From an uncultured Methylococcaceae bacterium (GTDB lineage Bacteria > Pseudomonadota > Gammaproteobacteria > Methylococcales > Methylococcaceae): a DNA stretch of 44,613 nt. Location: NCBI GenBank assembly GCA_903859815.1, contig CAIOOA010000179.1:1-44613 (forward strand). Reading direction: 5' to 3'. The notes beneath the pieces were generated by a model. The model searched no databases. It was given only the letters and a program-made list of their open reading frames with translations, and was not told the origin of the DNA. Shown one piece after another: positions 15,398-24,341 of this stretch. The position numbers and the translations under genes are program-made. Each line of letters opens with the position of its first letter. Position 1 is the first letter of the stretch.

Positions 15398-17488
15398 TCA
15401 TGTTACATCCTCATGGTTGAGCAATGCAGGATGTTCTAGCGTTACCCGGTTGGCTGACAGACTAGGTCCGGGCGGGGATAGCCGCCCATAAAGGGCAAGG
15501 TTCTTGGCTGGAAATCGGCCTACTATACGTTCCAGTTCAGATAACTTAATGCCTTGCCTGACCAGATACGCAATATAAGTGTGGCGAATAGTGGCTGCAT
15601 CTATTTCCTCTGGGTGTGGCAGTCCCGAGTCGAAACTGGCGCAAGCAATTCGGGCGGATATTTCTTCGGCATCAATAGGTATTTCCGGCGAGTCATCCGG
15701 TGTGAATGCCAGAAATGCTTGTTTTAACCTGGGTGTCAGTGGGACCGACCTTGGCGAAGTTCCTTCAATGTTAATCCGATTCAATGATAAGTCCACATCC
15801 GCTACCCGCAAGCTTACGGCTTCCTCCACGCTTAAACCGGATAATAACAGTCCAATCCAGCGCTTGGTTTTAAGGTCGGAAGAGTCTAATAATATATGGA
15901 TTTCGTGTGCAGTCAATTCGCGCGGGAAGGGGCTGTCCAAGGCGAGCGGGGTGGGTTCTTGCTGGGCGAGCAGGGCTGGGTTTTGCTCGTCCCGGTTGCC
16001 AGTGGGAAGGCTACCTTGGACAGAGTAGAACTGGAAACTGGGCATTGCCGGCTGGGAGGGATGAGGCGTTTCATCCATTCGCGTCAGGTAATCGTATAGC
16101 CAAATGAATAAGATGGCAAAAATGAGGCTTGCAACCACGCTGATGCCGGTGTCACGCCAATAATGCGGCCAAAAAGCCTGCGTTGGTGGGTAGGCTCGCT
16201 CGACAACCTGCAAGGGAGGATAGGGTTCCTCGGGCCTAGATTCGATATGAGCCAGTTTGGCCTGGGTTTCCCGGTGCATTCCCTCCAGTCTCTTAAGATC
16301 GTCTTCCATGGCTTGTTGCTCGGCAAAGCGATTGGTGAATTCAGACGACTCCATCTTCATCTCGGCGATCTTTTGCCTGAGTTCCTGAGCCGATTGCAGT
16401 GCGGCAACATAGTTTTGTTCGGTCTGGCTGAGCAAAGCGCGGCTACCATATTCAAGCTTTTGCTTTACTGCCGCCTCGGCTTGGGCAAGTTTTTCAGGGA
16501 TTTGCCTCATCTGTGGATTCATCGCCATGTAGGCCGGTGTGAAACGGCGTTTTACTTCTTTCAAAGTTTCACGCAATTCCTGAACTCTTTTCTCCAAGGC
16601 GGCAAGGCCCGGACCGTCTTCAGGGGGCATGACGGGTTCGCCACGGGCGATTGCCGCCCGAATGGCATCCAATTTGGCTTTTGCCTTTACTTGCTCATCG
16701 GTTGCTTTGTTGTAAGCTTCATTCAAACCCTTCAGCTTCATCATCGGAGTGTTATCCGAGTCTGTCCTTGATAATATGTCATGGGTTGACCGAAATGCCG
16801 CCAATTTTTTTCGGTTTTCCGCGATCTTTTTTTCCAATTGCTTGGATTCTTCTTCCAAAGCAGCATAATTATTGCTTGTGGCATCGCGCATGGTTTGTTC
16901 CCGCAGTGCTTGGTAGGCATCAATCCAAGCGTTGACCAGCGGCGCTAGGATTTGAGGCGCTGGCCCTTGGGCTTTCATTTCGACCATATTTGTCCCCTTG
17001 ACCATATCCACACTCAGCAATCCACGGAGGTCGCTCAGGTTCAGGCGAGGGGCTCCCGCATTTTCCTTGTGTTCGTAAAGCCGGTGCAGCGTCTCCTCGA
17101 ATACTGGGACTCCGAGTAATATTTGCCTCTGCAAGGTGACGTGTTCGGGGTTTGCCGGGTTTTCTGACCGCTCAATGGCCGCTAAAGGAATGCTAGGCAC
17201 CAGACCATCATCTTGTGTCCTGATTTGGTGGACGGTAACGTTGCCGCCGCCAATTCCGGCTTCCTCGGGTGCGACAGTAAGCAGTGATGCCGTGCTTTGA
17301 TAGATCGGCTCGCGCAGCCAAACATAGGCCAAGCTGGCGGCCAGGCACAGGGAAAAAATAGCGATAAACAGCAAGAGACGCTGATTTTTCGGAGGTTTAG
17401 GTGTTTCAGACTCTCCAAAGGATTGTCCTGAATTATCTGGCATGCCTTGGAAACTTGGTATGATTTCGATGGAGGGTGGTACTGACAT
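15398..17488 (-). CDS. Wzz/GumC-type polysaccharide co-polymerase fused to a degenerate tyrosine-recombinase-like domain
   Basis: From the ATG at 17488 the protein has 696 residues (a TTG 22 codons earlier is possible but less likely). A short cytoplasmic head is followed by a membrane helix at about 37-58, a large periplasmic part with long coiled coils (about 200-415), a proline-containing approach segment (YPPTQAFWPHYW), and a second membrane helix at about 448-467. That is the plan of chain-length regulators. After a proline-rich linker, residues about 523-668 read like a phage-integrase catalytic domain: ELTAHEIHILLD, GLSVEEAVSLRVADVDL, VPLTPRLKQAF, TIRHTYIAYLVRQGI and ALYGRL. Arg I is replaced by Ser553, the box II His by Ala632 and the later His/Trp by Arg658; only Arg635 and Tyr667 remain. 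Recombination is therefore unlikely. It is divergent from a secreted protein and a glucan synthase. No BY-kinase is present. Confidence 0.8.
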   Translation of the reverse strand: MSVPPSIEIIPSFQGMPDNSGQSFGESETPKPPKNQRLLLFIAIFSLCLAASLAYVWLREPIYQSTASLLTVAPEEAGIGGGNVTVHQIRTQDDGLVPSIPLAAIERSENPANPEHVTLQRQILLGVPVFEETLHRLYEHKENAGAPRLNLSDLRGLLSVDMVKGTNMVEMKAQGPAPQILAPLVNAWIDAYQALREQTMRDATSNNYAALEEESKQLEKKIAENRKKLAAFRSTHDILSRTDSDNTPMMKLKGLNEAYNKATDEQVKAKAKLDAIRAAIARGEPVMPPEDGPGLAALEKRVQELRETLKEVKRRFTPAYMAMNPQMRQIPEKLAQAEAAVKQKLEYGSRALLSQTEQNYVAALQSAQELRQKIAEMKMESSEFTNRFAEQQAMEDDLKRLEGMHRETQAKLAHIESRPEEPYPPLQVVERAYPPTQAFWPHYWRDTGISVVASLIFAILFIWLYDYLTRMDETPHPSQPAMPSFQFYSVQGSLPTGNRDEQNPALLAQQEPTPLALDSPFPRELTAHEIHILLDSSDLKTKRWIGLLLSGLSVEEAVSLRVADVDLSLNRINIEGTSPRSVPLTPRLKQAFLAFTPDDSPEIPIDAEEISARIACASFDSGLPHPEEIDAATIRHTYIAYLVRQGIKLSELERIVGRFPAKNLALYGRLSPPGPSLSANRVTLEHPALLNHEDVT

Positions 17489-17739
17489 AGCAATTATGAT
17501 GAATTTAGATTGTTTGGAGATGGCGCAACGAGTGGGCCAATTCGAAGTAGGCAAACAGCAAGCAAAGCATTACCCAAGTGTGCGCTTGTTGATTGAATCC
17601 CCGCCATGTACAAATTACCAGATTAACAGGATAATGTACCACACGCCTACAGATCACCATCAGTGTTGTGCATCAGTTTTTTTGATCCCGCTGAGCTTAG
17701 CAAACTTATTAATCATTCTTAAGAAGAAGGTCACATTAT

Positions 17740-18273
17740 ATGAAATTCTGGAGTGTCAGTACCCCGCCCACCAGCAGTGTTAGCCTTGGCCTTTCCGTGC
17801 TTAGCTTCATAATACTTGCGGCTATCCCCCTCACCCCAAGTATGGCTGAGGATGCTGCCAAACCTGCCGCCCCGACAGCAGTGAAGCCTGATTCTCCCCC
17901 TGCCGCAACCAAGTCGGCTCCATCGTCCAAACCCGAAAACCCGGCATCCAAATCAGCACAATCGAGCAAACCCAAAGCTAAACAACCCGGTGCATTGGTG
18001 TCAGCCGAATGTGAGCGCACGGGCAAGCGCGTGGTCGCTGCATTGGCTAGGGACGATTCGGGGGCAGCCAGCCAGTTTTATACGTTTTACACAGCGTTTA
18101 AGTGTTCGCCGCAAGCCTTGGCTTCGGCATTCGGGTGTATAGTCAACCTACAGAAAGACAAACCTGACGTTTACAATCCCAAGCCTGAGGAGATCAACCA
18201 ATGTTGGGAGCAGCCGTCCGTAATCCCCAAGGATTTACCTGAAAACCCGGCGAACAAGGACGGGGCGCATTGA
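17740..18273 (+). CDS. Secreted protein with low-complexity linker and four-cysteine domain, unknown function
   Basis: I do not recognise the family. The 177-residue product has a signal peptide (hydrophobic 16-33, likely cleavage after PSMA near residue 36), then a linker of Ala, Pro, Ser and Lys (about 37-85). A compact C-terminal domain has four cysteines (in AECERTG, FKCSPQ, FGCIVN and NQCWEQ) that could form two disulfides. AAGAAGG lies nine bases before the ATG. It is followed 153 bases later by the GH17-GT2 glucan synthase on the same strand and is divergent from the co-polymerase gene, so a periplasmic or surface role linked to polysaccharide is plausible. The 251 bases upstream (17489-17739) must hold the promoters of both directions, but no convincing pair of boxes was seen. 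Confidence 0.8.
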   Translation: MKFWSVSTPPTSSVSLGLSVLSFIILAAIPLTPSMAEDAAKPAAPTAVKPDSPPAATKSAPSSKPENPASKSAQSSKPKAKQPGALVSAECERTGKRVVAALARDDSGAASQFYTFYTAFKCSPQALASAFGCIVNLQKDKPDVYNPKPEEINQCWEQPSVIPKDLPENPANKDGAH

Positions 18274-18426
18274 GCCAACATTGTGTTCTGCCTAGACTTT
18301 TTGTTTGGGGCGTGGGCAGCTTTTGAAGTTGGACAAACACTAACTGAAGTATGAAGTATATTGCCCGCGCCAAATTCACGATGAGTCTACCGGAACGACG
18401 CCACACCTAACAACATTTGATTAATT

Positions 18427-21111
18427 ATGCGCCTAATCGTTCTGATTTCTGCCATCATTGCCGCTTTCGCCCAATTTGCCGTCTGGTATGTGGCTCAACA
18501 AGTGGCTGAACCCCCTGACTTTCCCGACAAGATCGCATCGCTTTCGCTGGCTTACGAACCTTCGCATCCACCCTTCAATGGGCCAGAGAAAAGCCCTGAA
18601 GATATCAGTAAAGATCTCGAAATGGTGGCAAAAATTGCCAAAAAGGTGCGGATATACACGTCTACAGGCAGCGAAGCGAAAATTCCCGAATTGGCTCAAA
18701 AGTATAATCTTGATGTCAGTTTGGGTGTCTGGCTGAATGACGAGCGCGATGCGGCTGGCAAGGTTAACCAAGATATCAAAGATATGAACCAAAAGGAATT
18801 GGATGCCGCAATCAAACTCGCCATAGAAAATAAGAATGTCAACGAACTGATTGTCGGCAACGAGGTCATGTTGCGGGCGCGCATGGAGTACCCGGATATA
18901 ATCATTGTTGAAGGCGACGAAAATAAAAAGAAATTGTCGCCGGAAGCACAATTGCGCTTGAAAGATTTGATTGAATATATCAAACAAGCCAAAGCCAAAA
19001 GCACTAAGCCAGTGACTACCAGTGAAGGTTGGAATGATTGGGTCGCCATTCCTGAGTTAGTCAATGAGGTTGATTTCATCACTACCCATAATCTGCCATT
19101 CTGGGAAGAAATTGGTGCTGAAAATGCCGTTCATTATGCGCTAGACAAGTATAATTTGTTGCGCAAGACCTATAATAAGGATGTTCTGATTGGGGAATTT
19201 GGCTGGCCTAGTCAAGGTTACAATCGTCTTAGGGCAATCCCCAATCCATTAAAACAAGCTCAAGTGGTCAGGGAGTTTCTCAATGAAGCGAAAAAAAGGA
19301 ATCTTACAAAATTCAATATTGTAGAAGCCTTTGACCAACCTTGGAAAAGTACGATTGAAGGCAGTGGTGCCGGACCATATTGGGGTTTATACGATATTAA
19401 CCGCGTCCTCAAATTCCCTTTGAGCGGTCCTGTGCAGAAGAGCCGAATCGAGTTTGCCTATGGGGGAATCATCCTCGGCACTCTCATTACCCTATGGGGC
19501 TTGAGACGCAGGCGTCCGACTTTCGGACATGCCTTGGCTTATGCCTTGGCTGCCAATGCTTTGGGCGGGGGTCTGATTTCTGCTGCGCTTTATCCGCTAG
19601 ACTATTATTTAAACCCCGGCCTTTGGATCATGTGGGGGATCGGTTTTGTGATGATGCTGCCGTTGACGGTCATCACTTTGGCCAAAGTGCATGAAATTGC
19701 CGAGGTCATGTTGGGCCATGAGCCTGTCCGGCTGATTGAGCCCGGTAAGAATATGCCGAAATTGCCTGACCCGGCCCCGATGGTTTCCATTCATGTCCCG
19801 GCTTACAAGGAGCAGCCAGATATGTACAAGGCGACCTTGGATAGCATGGCCGCATTGGATTATCCAAATTTTGAGGTGTTGGCGATTGTCAATAACACCA
19901 CCGAAGAATATTATTGGAAACCGATTGAAGAGCATTGCCAAAAGTTAGGGCCGCGTTTCAAGTTTGTCTTTTTACCCAAAGTGTCAGGGTTCAAGGCGGG
20001 GGCGCTCAACATGGCGCTAAAGGAAATGGCCCCGGATGCGGCAGTTATTTGTGCGGTTGATGCAGACTATCAAGTTGACCCCAATTGGTTGAAAGACTTG
20101 GTGCCATGGTTCAACGATCCTAAAGTGGCCATCATCCAAGCCCCGCAAGACCATCGGGATGGTAATGATAATCTGCTTAAAACCATCATGAATGCAGAAT
20201 ATGCCGGGTTTTTCGACATTGGCATGGTGCAGCGCAATGAAGACAACGCCATCATCGCCCATGGCACGATGTTGATGGTCAAACGTTCAGCCTTCGACGA
20301 AGCCGGCGGCTGGGCCACCGATACCATAGTGGAAGACACCGAACTTGGGCTACGCCTGTTGACCCTTGGTTATCACGCGCACTACACACGGGAACGCTAT
20401 GGTTGGGGTTTGCTCCCGGACACCTTGCTGGCATTCAAAACGCAGCGGCATCGCTGGGCTTACGGGGCAATGCAAATCATCCGCAAACATTGGCGGCACA
20501 TGCTGCCAAAGTCCAAGACGCTCACCCCGCAGCAGAAATACCATTTTGTGACGGGTTGGTCCTATTGGTTTTCCGATGCAGTTGGCACGGCAGTGTCGTT
20601 TTTGAACTTGATCTGGGTGCCATTGATTATCCTGTTCGATCTGGCCTATCCTGCGATTGCTTTGACAGTGCCGGTTCTGACTGCCGTCTTTGTGAATGTG
20701 GTTCATGCTTGGTTGTTGTACAGTCGGCGGGTGTTGATCCCCAAAAAACAGATTTTCGGGGCGGCTTTGGCGGCAATGAGTTTGCAATACACCGTATCGA
20801 AGGCAGTGGTTGAAGGAATGGTCACCGAAGGTTTGGCCTTCAAGCGCACTGAAAAAGGCGGATTGGTCAAAAAGAAAAAAGCTGACCGGCCCGCTCAAAC
20901 AGAAACCATAATGGGTTTGTTGTTGCTTTCCGGGGCAATTTGGTTATGGATGTCTAATCAGTTCGATGTCTATGAGCAAAATTTGTTTGCATTGACGGTG
21001 TTTATCCAAAGTATCCCATTTTTATGCACCACGACAATGAGCGTGATTGAGGAGGTGCAGAATTGGAGTACAGCCCGAGCTGAGCCAAAGGATGTCAATG
21101 CTGAGCAATGA
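18427..21111 (+). CDS. Membrane beta-glucan synthase, GH17 domain fused to GT2 domain (NdvB-like)
   Basis: The 894-residue protein begins with a signal-anchor helix (3-25) and a periplasmic GH17 domain (about 35-340) with both catalytic glutamates: Glu146 in VGNEV and Glu257 in GEFGWPS. Membrane helices near 345-365 and 370-420 precede a cytoplasmic GT2 domain with SIHVPAYKEQP, DADYQVDP (Asp545, Asp547), VEDTELG (Glu636, Asp637) and the processive-enzyme motif QRHRW (Gln673, Arg676, Trp677). Further helices close the protein. This is the architecture of the NdvB-type enzymes that make cyclic or linear beta-1,3(1,6)-glucans in rhizobia and Pseudomonas, where the GH17 part acts as transglycosylase. 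UDP-glucose is the likely donor. No strong Shine-Dalgarno is visible. A second GH17 protein with the same fold lies at 40832-42577. Confidence 0.93.
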   Translation: MRLIVLISAIIAAFAQFAVWYVAQQVAEPPDFPDKIASLSLAYEPSHPPFNGPEKSPEDISKDLEMVAKIAKKVRIYTSTGSEAKIPELAQKYNLDVSLGVWLNDERDAAGKVNQDIKDMNQKELDAAIKLAIENKNVNELIVGNEVMLRARMEYPDIIIVEGDENKKKLSPEAQLRLKDLIEYIKQAKAKSTKPVTTSEGWNDWVAIPELVNEVDFITTHNLPFWEEIGAENAVHYALDKYNLLRKTYNKDVLIGEFGWPSQGYNRLRAIPNPLKQAQVVREFLNEAKKRNLTKFNIVEAFDQPWKSTIEGSGAGPYWGLYDINRVLKFPLSGPVQKSRIEFAYGGIILGTLITLWGLRRRRPTFGHALAYALAANALGGGLISAALYPLDYYLNPGLWIMWGIGFVMMLPLTVITLAKVHEIAEVMLGHEPVRLIEPGKNMPKLPDPAPMVSIHVPAYKEQPDMYKATLDSMAALDYPNFEVLAIVNNTTEEYYWKPIEEHCQKLGPRFKFVFLPKVSGFKAGALNMALKEMAPDAAVICAVDADYQVDPNWLKDLVPWFNDPKVAIIQAPQDHRDGNDNLLKTIMNAEYAGFFDIGMVQRNEDNAIIAHGTMLMVKRSAFDEAGGWATDTIVEDTELGLRLLTLGYHAHYTRERYGWGLLPDTLLAFKTQRHRWAYGAMQIIRKHWRHMLPKSKTLTPQQKYHFVTGWSYWFSDAVGTAVSFLNLIWVPLIILFDLAYPAIALTVPVLTAVFVNVVHAWLLYSRRVLIPKKQIFGAALAAMSLQYTVSKAVVEGMVTEGLAFKRTEKGGLVKKKKADRPAQTETIMGLLLLSGAIWLWMSNQFDVYEQNLFALTVFIQSIPFLCTTTMSVIEEVQNWSTARAEPKDVNAEQ

Positions 21112-21191
21112 AGTTTTCAGGTTGCCTTACTTTATGCCATTTTGAACGTTCGCCGACACTGGGTCATATTGACAGTTGCGGATAAAACAGT

Positions 21192-21785
21192 TCATTGATC
21201 GACAGCTTCCGTGTTTGTCTTTAGCCAATCCGCAAAGTTCATCAGTCCCCATCCACGCATACTAATTTCGCTGCTTAGGCAAAACGCTAGAAACCAACCT
21301 TCTGAGCTTGGCCATTCTCTCCAGACCAGCAGACCTAGTAAAAATGAAATGCCGGCAGTGAGGCTGATCGATTTGAAATGTGGGGATTGTGTCGCATAGG
21401 CAATGATCAGGCGATAGATGCTTTTCGTAATTAGAAAAGCAGCGATCAATGAAGACAACCTAGAGGGATTGTCCCCTAGACTGAAAATGATTAAAAAGGC
21501 TACCACGACATCCAATAGGCCGGTTTGCAGATTGAATAAAAAATCCTTGGATTCTTTGGCGATATAGGCATCAAAGCATTCAAGCAAGCCAATGGTCATT
21601 ATGACGATGCCGCAGAGCGGTAACAAGGAAAAATCGTCGCCATGCATGACCGTTAGCTTGGGGTCAGCAATGCTGGCAAAGGCAAATACAGCCCCAATAA
21701 CCGTCAGTAGCAACCCACGCCGCCGCAACTGCTGCCAATGGGTGCTCAAGCCTTCTAGTTTGGAAAGTTTTTCGTGCAAGCTCAT
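21192..21785 (-). CDS. HdeD-like (DUF308) membrane protein
   Basis: The 197-residue protein has about six hydrophobic helices spread over its length and the HdeD/DUF308 style of paired helices with short loops (GVIMTIGLLECFDAY-like and LLVWREWPSSEGW segments). In E. coli HdeD is linked to acid resistance; here the role is unknown. The charged N-terminus (MSLHEKLSKLEGLSTHWQQL) is cytoplasmic. It is convergent with the glucan synthase, 80 bases away, and on the same strand as the Old Yellow Enzyme gene 125 bases upstream. The DUF308 assignment rests on overall pattern, not on one diagnostic motif. Confidence 0.72.
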   Translation of the reverse strand: MSLHEKLSKLEGLSTHWQQLRRRGLLLTVIGAVFAFASIADPKLTVMHGDDFSLLPLCGIVIMTIGLLECFDAYIAKESKDFLFNLQTGLLDVVVAFLIIFSLGDNPSRLSSLIAAFLITKSIYRLIIAYATQSPHFKSISLTAGISFLLGLLVWREWPSSEGWFLAFCLSSEISMRGWGLMNFADWLKTNTEAVDQ

Positions 21786-21910
21786 ATCTTCTCCCGGCTG
21801 TTTGTGGTAGGTTTGTTTCGTTCAGTTACGATTATGGCTTAATGCAATCCATACTGTCATCTCTTTCGCATTGAAACATGCCAATCAGTGCAAAATTACA
21901 TGAATGACGG

Positions 21911-22975
21911 CTAACTGTTAGCCCGAAGATAAGCCTTTGGCCAGACAATGCTCTGGCCTAATTCGACGGCGGCTTGTAGGGGCCAATAAGGGTTTCGCAA
22001 CAATTCGCGACCTAGGAATATGGCGTCTGCCTGCCCTTGGAGGAGGATTTCATTGGCTTGCCGGGCTTTGGTAATCAATCCAACTGCGCCGGTGGCAATG
22101 CCCGTTTCTTTTTTGATGGCTTCGGCAAAAGGGACTTGAAAGTTGGGGGCGAAGGGAGGGAACACGTCTGGCAGTAGACCGCCGCTAGATGTGTCGATTA
22201 AATCAACTCCCTCATCGCGTAAGAGACTGGCAAATCGTATGGATTGCTCCAAGTCCCATCCCCCTTCTGCCCAATCATCGGCAGAAATCCGAACTAAGAG
22301 TGGAAGGTTCGAAGGCCAGGCTTTCCTGACCCGGCTCGCCACTTTCAACGGGAAGCGAACCCGGTTTTCAAAAGAACCACCATAGTCGTCAGTACGATGA
22401 TTGCTTAACGGCGACAGGAAAGAATGTAGCAGATAGCCATGTGCCATGTGAATCTCCACGACACCGAAATCGGCTAACAGCGCCCTTTTTGTGGCGGAAG
22501 CGAACTGTGTCGCAATAAGCTCCAATTCCTCTTCATTCAATTCATGCGGTTTCGGGTGCTTGGGGCTGAACGGGATAGGGCTTGCACTGACCACTTGCCA
22601 ACCCCCAGTTTGAACGTCTAGCGGGCCAATGCCGCTGTAAGGTGTGTGCGAAGAAGCCTTACGTCCTGCATGGGCAAGCTGGATTCCGGGAATGGACCCC
22701 TGAGTTCGGATAAAGCCAGTGATGGGCAAGAAGGATGCAATTTGATTGTCCGACCACAGGCCCAAATCCCCTAAGGTGATGCGACCCTCTGGACACACTG
22801 CCGTGGCTTCCAGCAGAATCAGTCCGACTCCGCCCACTGCTCTTGCACCATAATGAACCATGTGCCAGTCAGTGGGTTGGCCCCCGTGTGCTGCATATTG
22901 GCACATGGGCGATAGAAACACGCGATTGGGAAATTCCACATCCCGTAGTTTAAATGCTTGAAATAGATTGATCAT
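21911..22975 (-). CDS. NADH:flavin oxidoreductase, Old Yellow Enzyme family (YqjM type)
   Basis: The 354-residue FMN enzyme shows the YqjM-branch start LFQAFKLRDVEFPNRVFLSPMCQYAA with Cys25 and Tyr27 at the places that tune the flavin in that branch. It then has QLAHAGRKA, HMAHGYLLHSFLSPLSNHRTDDYGGS and FLGRELLRNPYWPLQAA. YqjM-like enzymes reduce activated C=C bonds of enals, enones and nitro compounds with NADPH, often in response to oxidative or electrophile stress. The ATG at 22975 is preferred over a TTG eleven codons earlier because the family begins here. It lies 78 bases behind ackA on the same strand; joint transcription with xfp-ackA is possible. Confidence 0.93.
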   Translation of the reverse strand: MINLFQAFKLRDVEFPNRVFLSPMCQYAAHGGQPTDWHMVHYGARAVGGVGLILLEATAVCPEGRITLGDLGLWSDNQIASFLPITGFIRTQGSIPGIQLAHAGRKASSHTPYSGIGPLDVQTGGWQVVSASPIPFSPKHPKPHELNEEELELIATQFASATKRALLADFGVVEIHMAHGYLLHSFLSPLSNHRTDDYGGSFENRVRFPLKVASRVRKAWPSNLPLLVRISADDWAEGGWDLEQSIRFASLLRDEGVDLIDTSSGGLLPDVFPPFAPNFQVPFAEAIKKETGIATGAVGLITKARQANEILLQGQADAIFLGRELLRNPYWPLQAAVELGQSIVWPKAYLRANS

Positions 22976-23053
22976 GCTTGCCAACGCCAGACAAAGAGTG
23001 AGAAACAAGCATTAATCCAGCAAGGAAAGTGCCATTATCCTTTAGGTGGCTCG

Positions 23054-24232
23054 CTAAGTATCGATCAACTGTCTGACATGGGTGGCTATCATCATTTCTT
23101 CGTTGGTAGGAATCACCAGTACTTTAATTAAACTGTCTTCAGTATGTAAATTAACCCTATCTTCCTGATTGGAATCTGCATCAATGGCTATGCCCAACCA
23201 TTGGCTTAGCTCACAAATCCGGGCGCGGATCGGTGCGGCATGTTCGCCGATGCCGCCGGTAAACACCAGTGCATCCACGCCACCCAATGCGGCGGCAAGC
23301 GATCCAATCGCACGGGCGATACGATAACAAAAATATTCAACTGCTTCAGCCGCTTCCTCGCTTGGGTTGGCCAGCAAGTCACGCATATCCGAGCTAATGC
23401 CGGAAATTCCCAGCAAGCCAGATTGTTTGTAAAGCAGATCTGCAAGTTCCTTCACGGAAAGCTGCTCTTGGTCGAGTAGATATAACAACACGCCAGGGTC
23501 GATTGATCCGCACCGGGTGCCCATGGGTAGCCCCTCCAAGGCAGTAAACGCCATGGTGGTTGCCACACTGAGTCCGGCATGAAGAGCGCAGAGGCTGGCA
23601 CCATTGCCTAAATGGCAGACGATGGTTCGGTCTGAAGCAGCGCCTGGGTCGATCTCAGGTAGGCGCGAGGCGATATATTCATAGGAAAGGCCGTGGAAGC
23701 CATAGCGCTTGATGCCTTTCTCACTCCAAAGTCTTGGTAGAGCGAACATTCTCTCTATTGTTGATTGAGAGGCATGGAATGCAGTGTCGAAGCAAGCCAC
23801 TTGCGGCAGTTTCGGGAATTTATCGGCAATAAAGCGGATTGGCGAAAGGTTGTGCGGTTGATGCAAGGGGGCTAGCGGAATCAGAGACTCGATGGTCTTG
23901 ATGACCTCAGCATTTACAAGGATGGGTTTTTGTAAACCATCTCCCCCATGCACGACCCTATGACCGACCGCAATCGGCTTAAGCGTGGGGGTTTCTTGGC
24001 CTATCCAGTCGAATAACCAAGCGAGTGCTTCTTGATGGTTGTTTGCCGGAACCGGGCCGTCAAATACCGGATTCCCTGAAGAATCTTTGATGACGGCCCT
24101 TGGCTCTCCTTCCCCGTTGCCTAAGCGTTCTATCAATACCCTCAACACCGACTCTTTGGACCCGAGCAAGGAAAATTTCAGGGTTGCAGAACCGGCATTG
24201 ATGACGGCTACCAAATTTTGTTCGGAAGGCAT
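23054..24232 (-). CDS. ackA: Acetate kinase
   Basis: The 392-residue ASKHA-fold kinase has NAGSATLKFSLL (Asn12) where the family reads NxGSSSxK, then HRVVHGG, FDTAFHAS, RYGFHGLSYEYIA, the phosphate loop CHLGNGASLCAL and a C-terminal FTGGIGEHA. It interconverts acetyl phosphate plus ADP with acetate plus ATP. It lies 109 bases behind xfp on the same strand, and this pairing is the well-known bacterial phosphoketolase cassette: the acetyl phosphate made by Xfp is used here for ATP or, in reverse, acetate is activated. The ATG at 24232 begins the protein at the family's usual place. Length is normal. Confidence 0.97.
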   Translation of the reverse strand: MPSEQNLVAVINAGSATLKFSLLGSKESVLRVLIERLGNGEGEPRAVIKDSSGNPVFDGPVPANNHQEALAWLFDWIGQETPTLKPIAVGHRVVHGGDGLQKPILVNAEVIKTIESLIPLAPLHQPHNLSPIRFIADKFPKLPQVACFDTAFHASQSTIERMFALPRLWSEKGIKRYGFHGLSYEYIASRLPEIDPGAASDRTIVCHLGNGASLCALHAGLSVATTMAFTALEGLPMGTRCGSIDPGVLLYLLDQEQLSVKELADLLYKQSGLLGISGISSDMRDLLANPSEEAAEAVEYFCYRIARAIGSLAAALGGVDALVFTGGIGEHAAPIRARICELSQWLGIAIDADSNQEDRVNLHTEDSLIKVLVIPTNEEMMIATHVRQLIDT

Positions 24233-24265
24233 GTTTCAATTCACAGTAAAGTAACAGAGTTGTTT

Positions 24266-24311
24266 GTAGGGGCAAATTGAGTCACCCATGGGTGTCTTAT
24301 TCAGCCCCTAC
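24266..24311. repeat. Nested palindrome (REP-like) between xfp and ackA
   Basis: Outer arms GTAGGGGC (24266-24273) and GCCCCTAC (24304-24311) enclose a perfect 12-base palindrome CACCCATGGGTG (24283-24294). GTAGGGGC...GCCCCTAC elements recur in many bacterial genomes. Transcribed inside the xfp-ackA message it would fold into a stem that could stabilise or attenuate the RNA. Confidence 0.65.
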
Positions 24312-24341
24312 ATTTGATGAGAAAGAACTTAGGGTCAGCCC

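Noticed and set aside
16163-16771. 202-codon plus-strand frame
   Set aside because: Lies wholly opposite the co-polymerase coding sequence and has no recognisable feature or ribosome site.
15398-17488. Active integrase marking a genomic island
   Set aside because: The domain is fused to a membrane co-polymerase and lacks most catalytic residues; no attachment-site repeats or tRNA are seen nearby.
17442-17783. 113-codon plus-strand frame across the divergent gap
   Set aside because: Overlaps the starts of two better genes and has no family match or ribosome site.
20350-20898. 182-codon minus-strand frame
   Set aside because: Opposite the GT2 part of the glucan synthase; its sequence is low in hydrophobic pattern and reads like a mirror of that gene.
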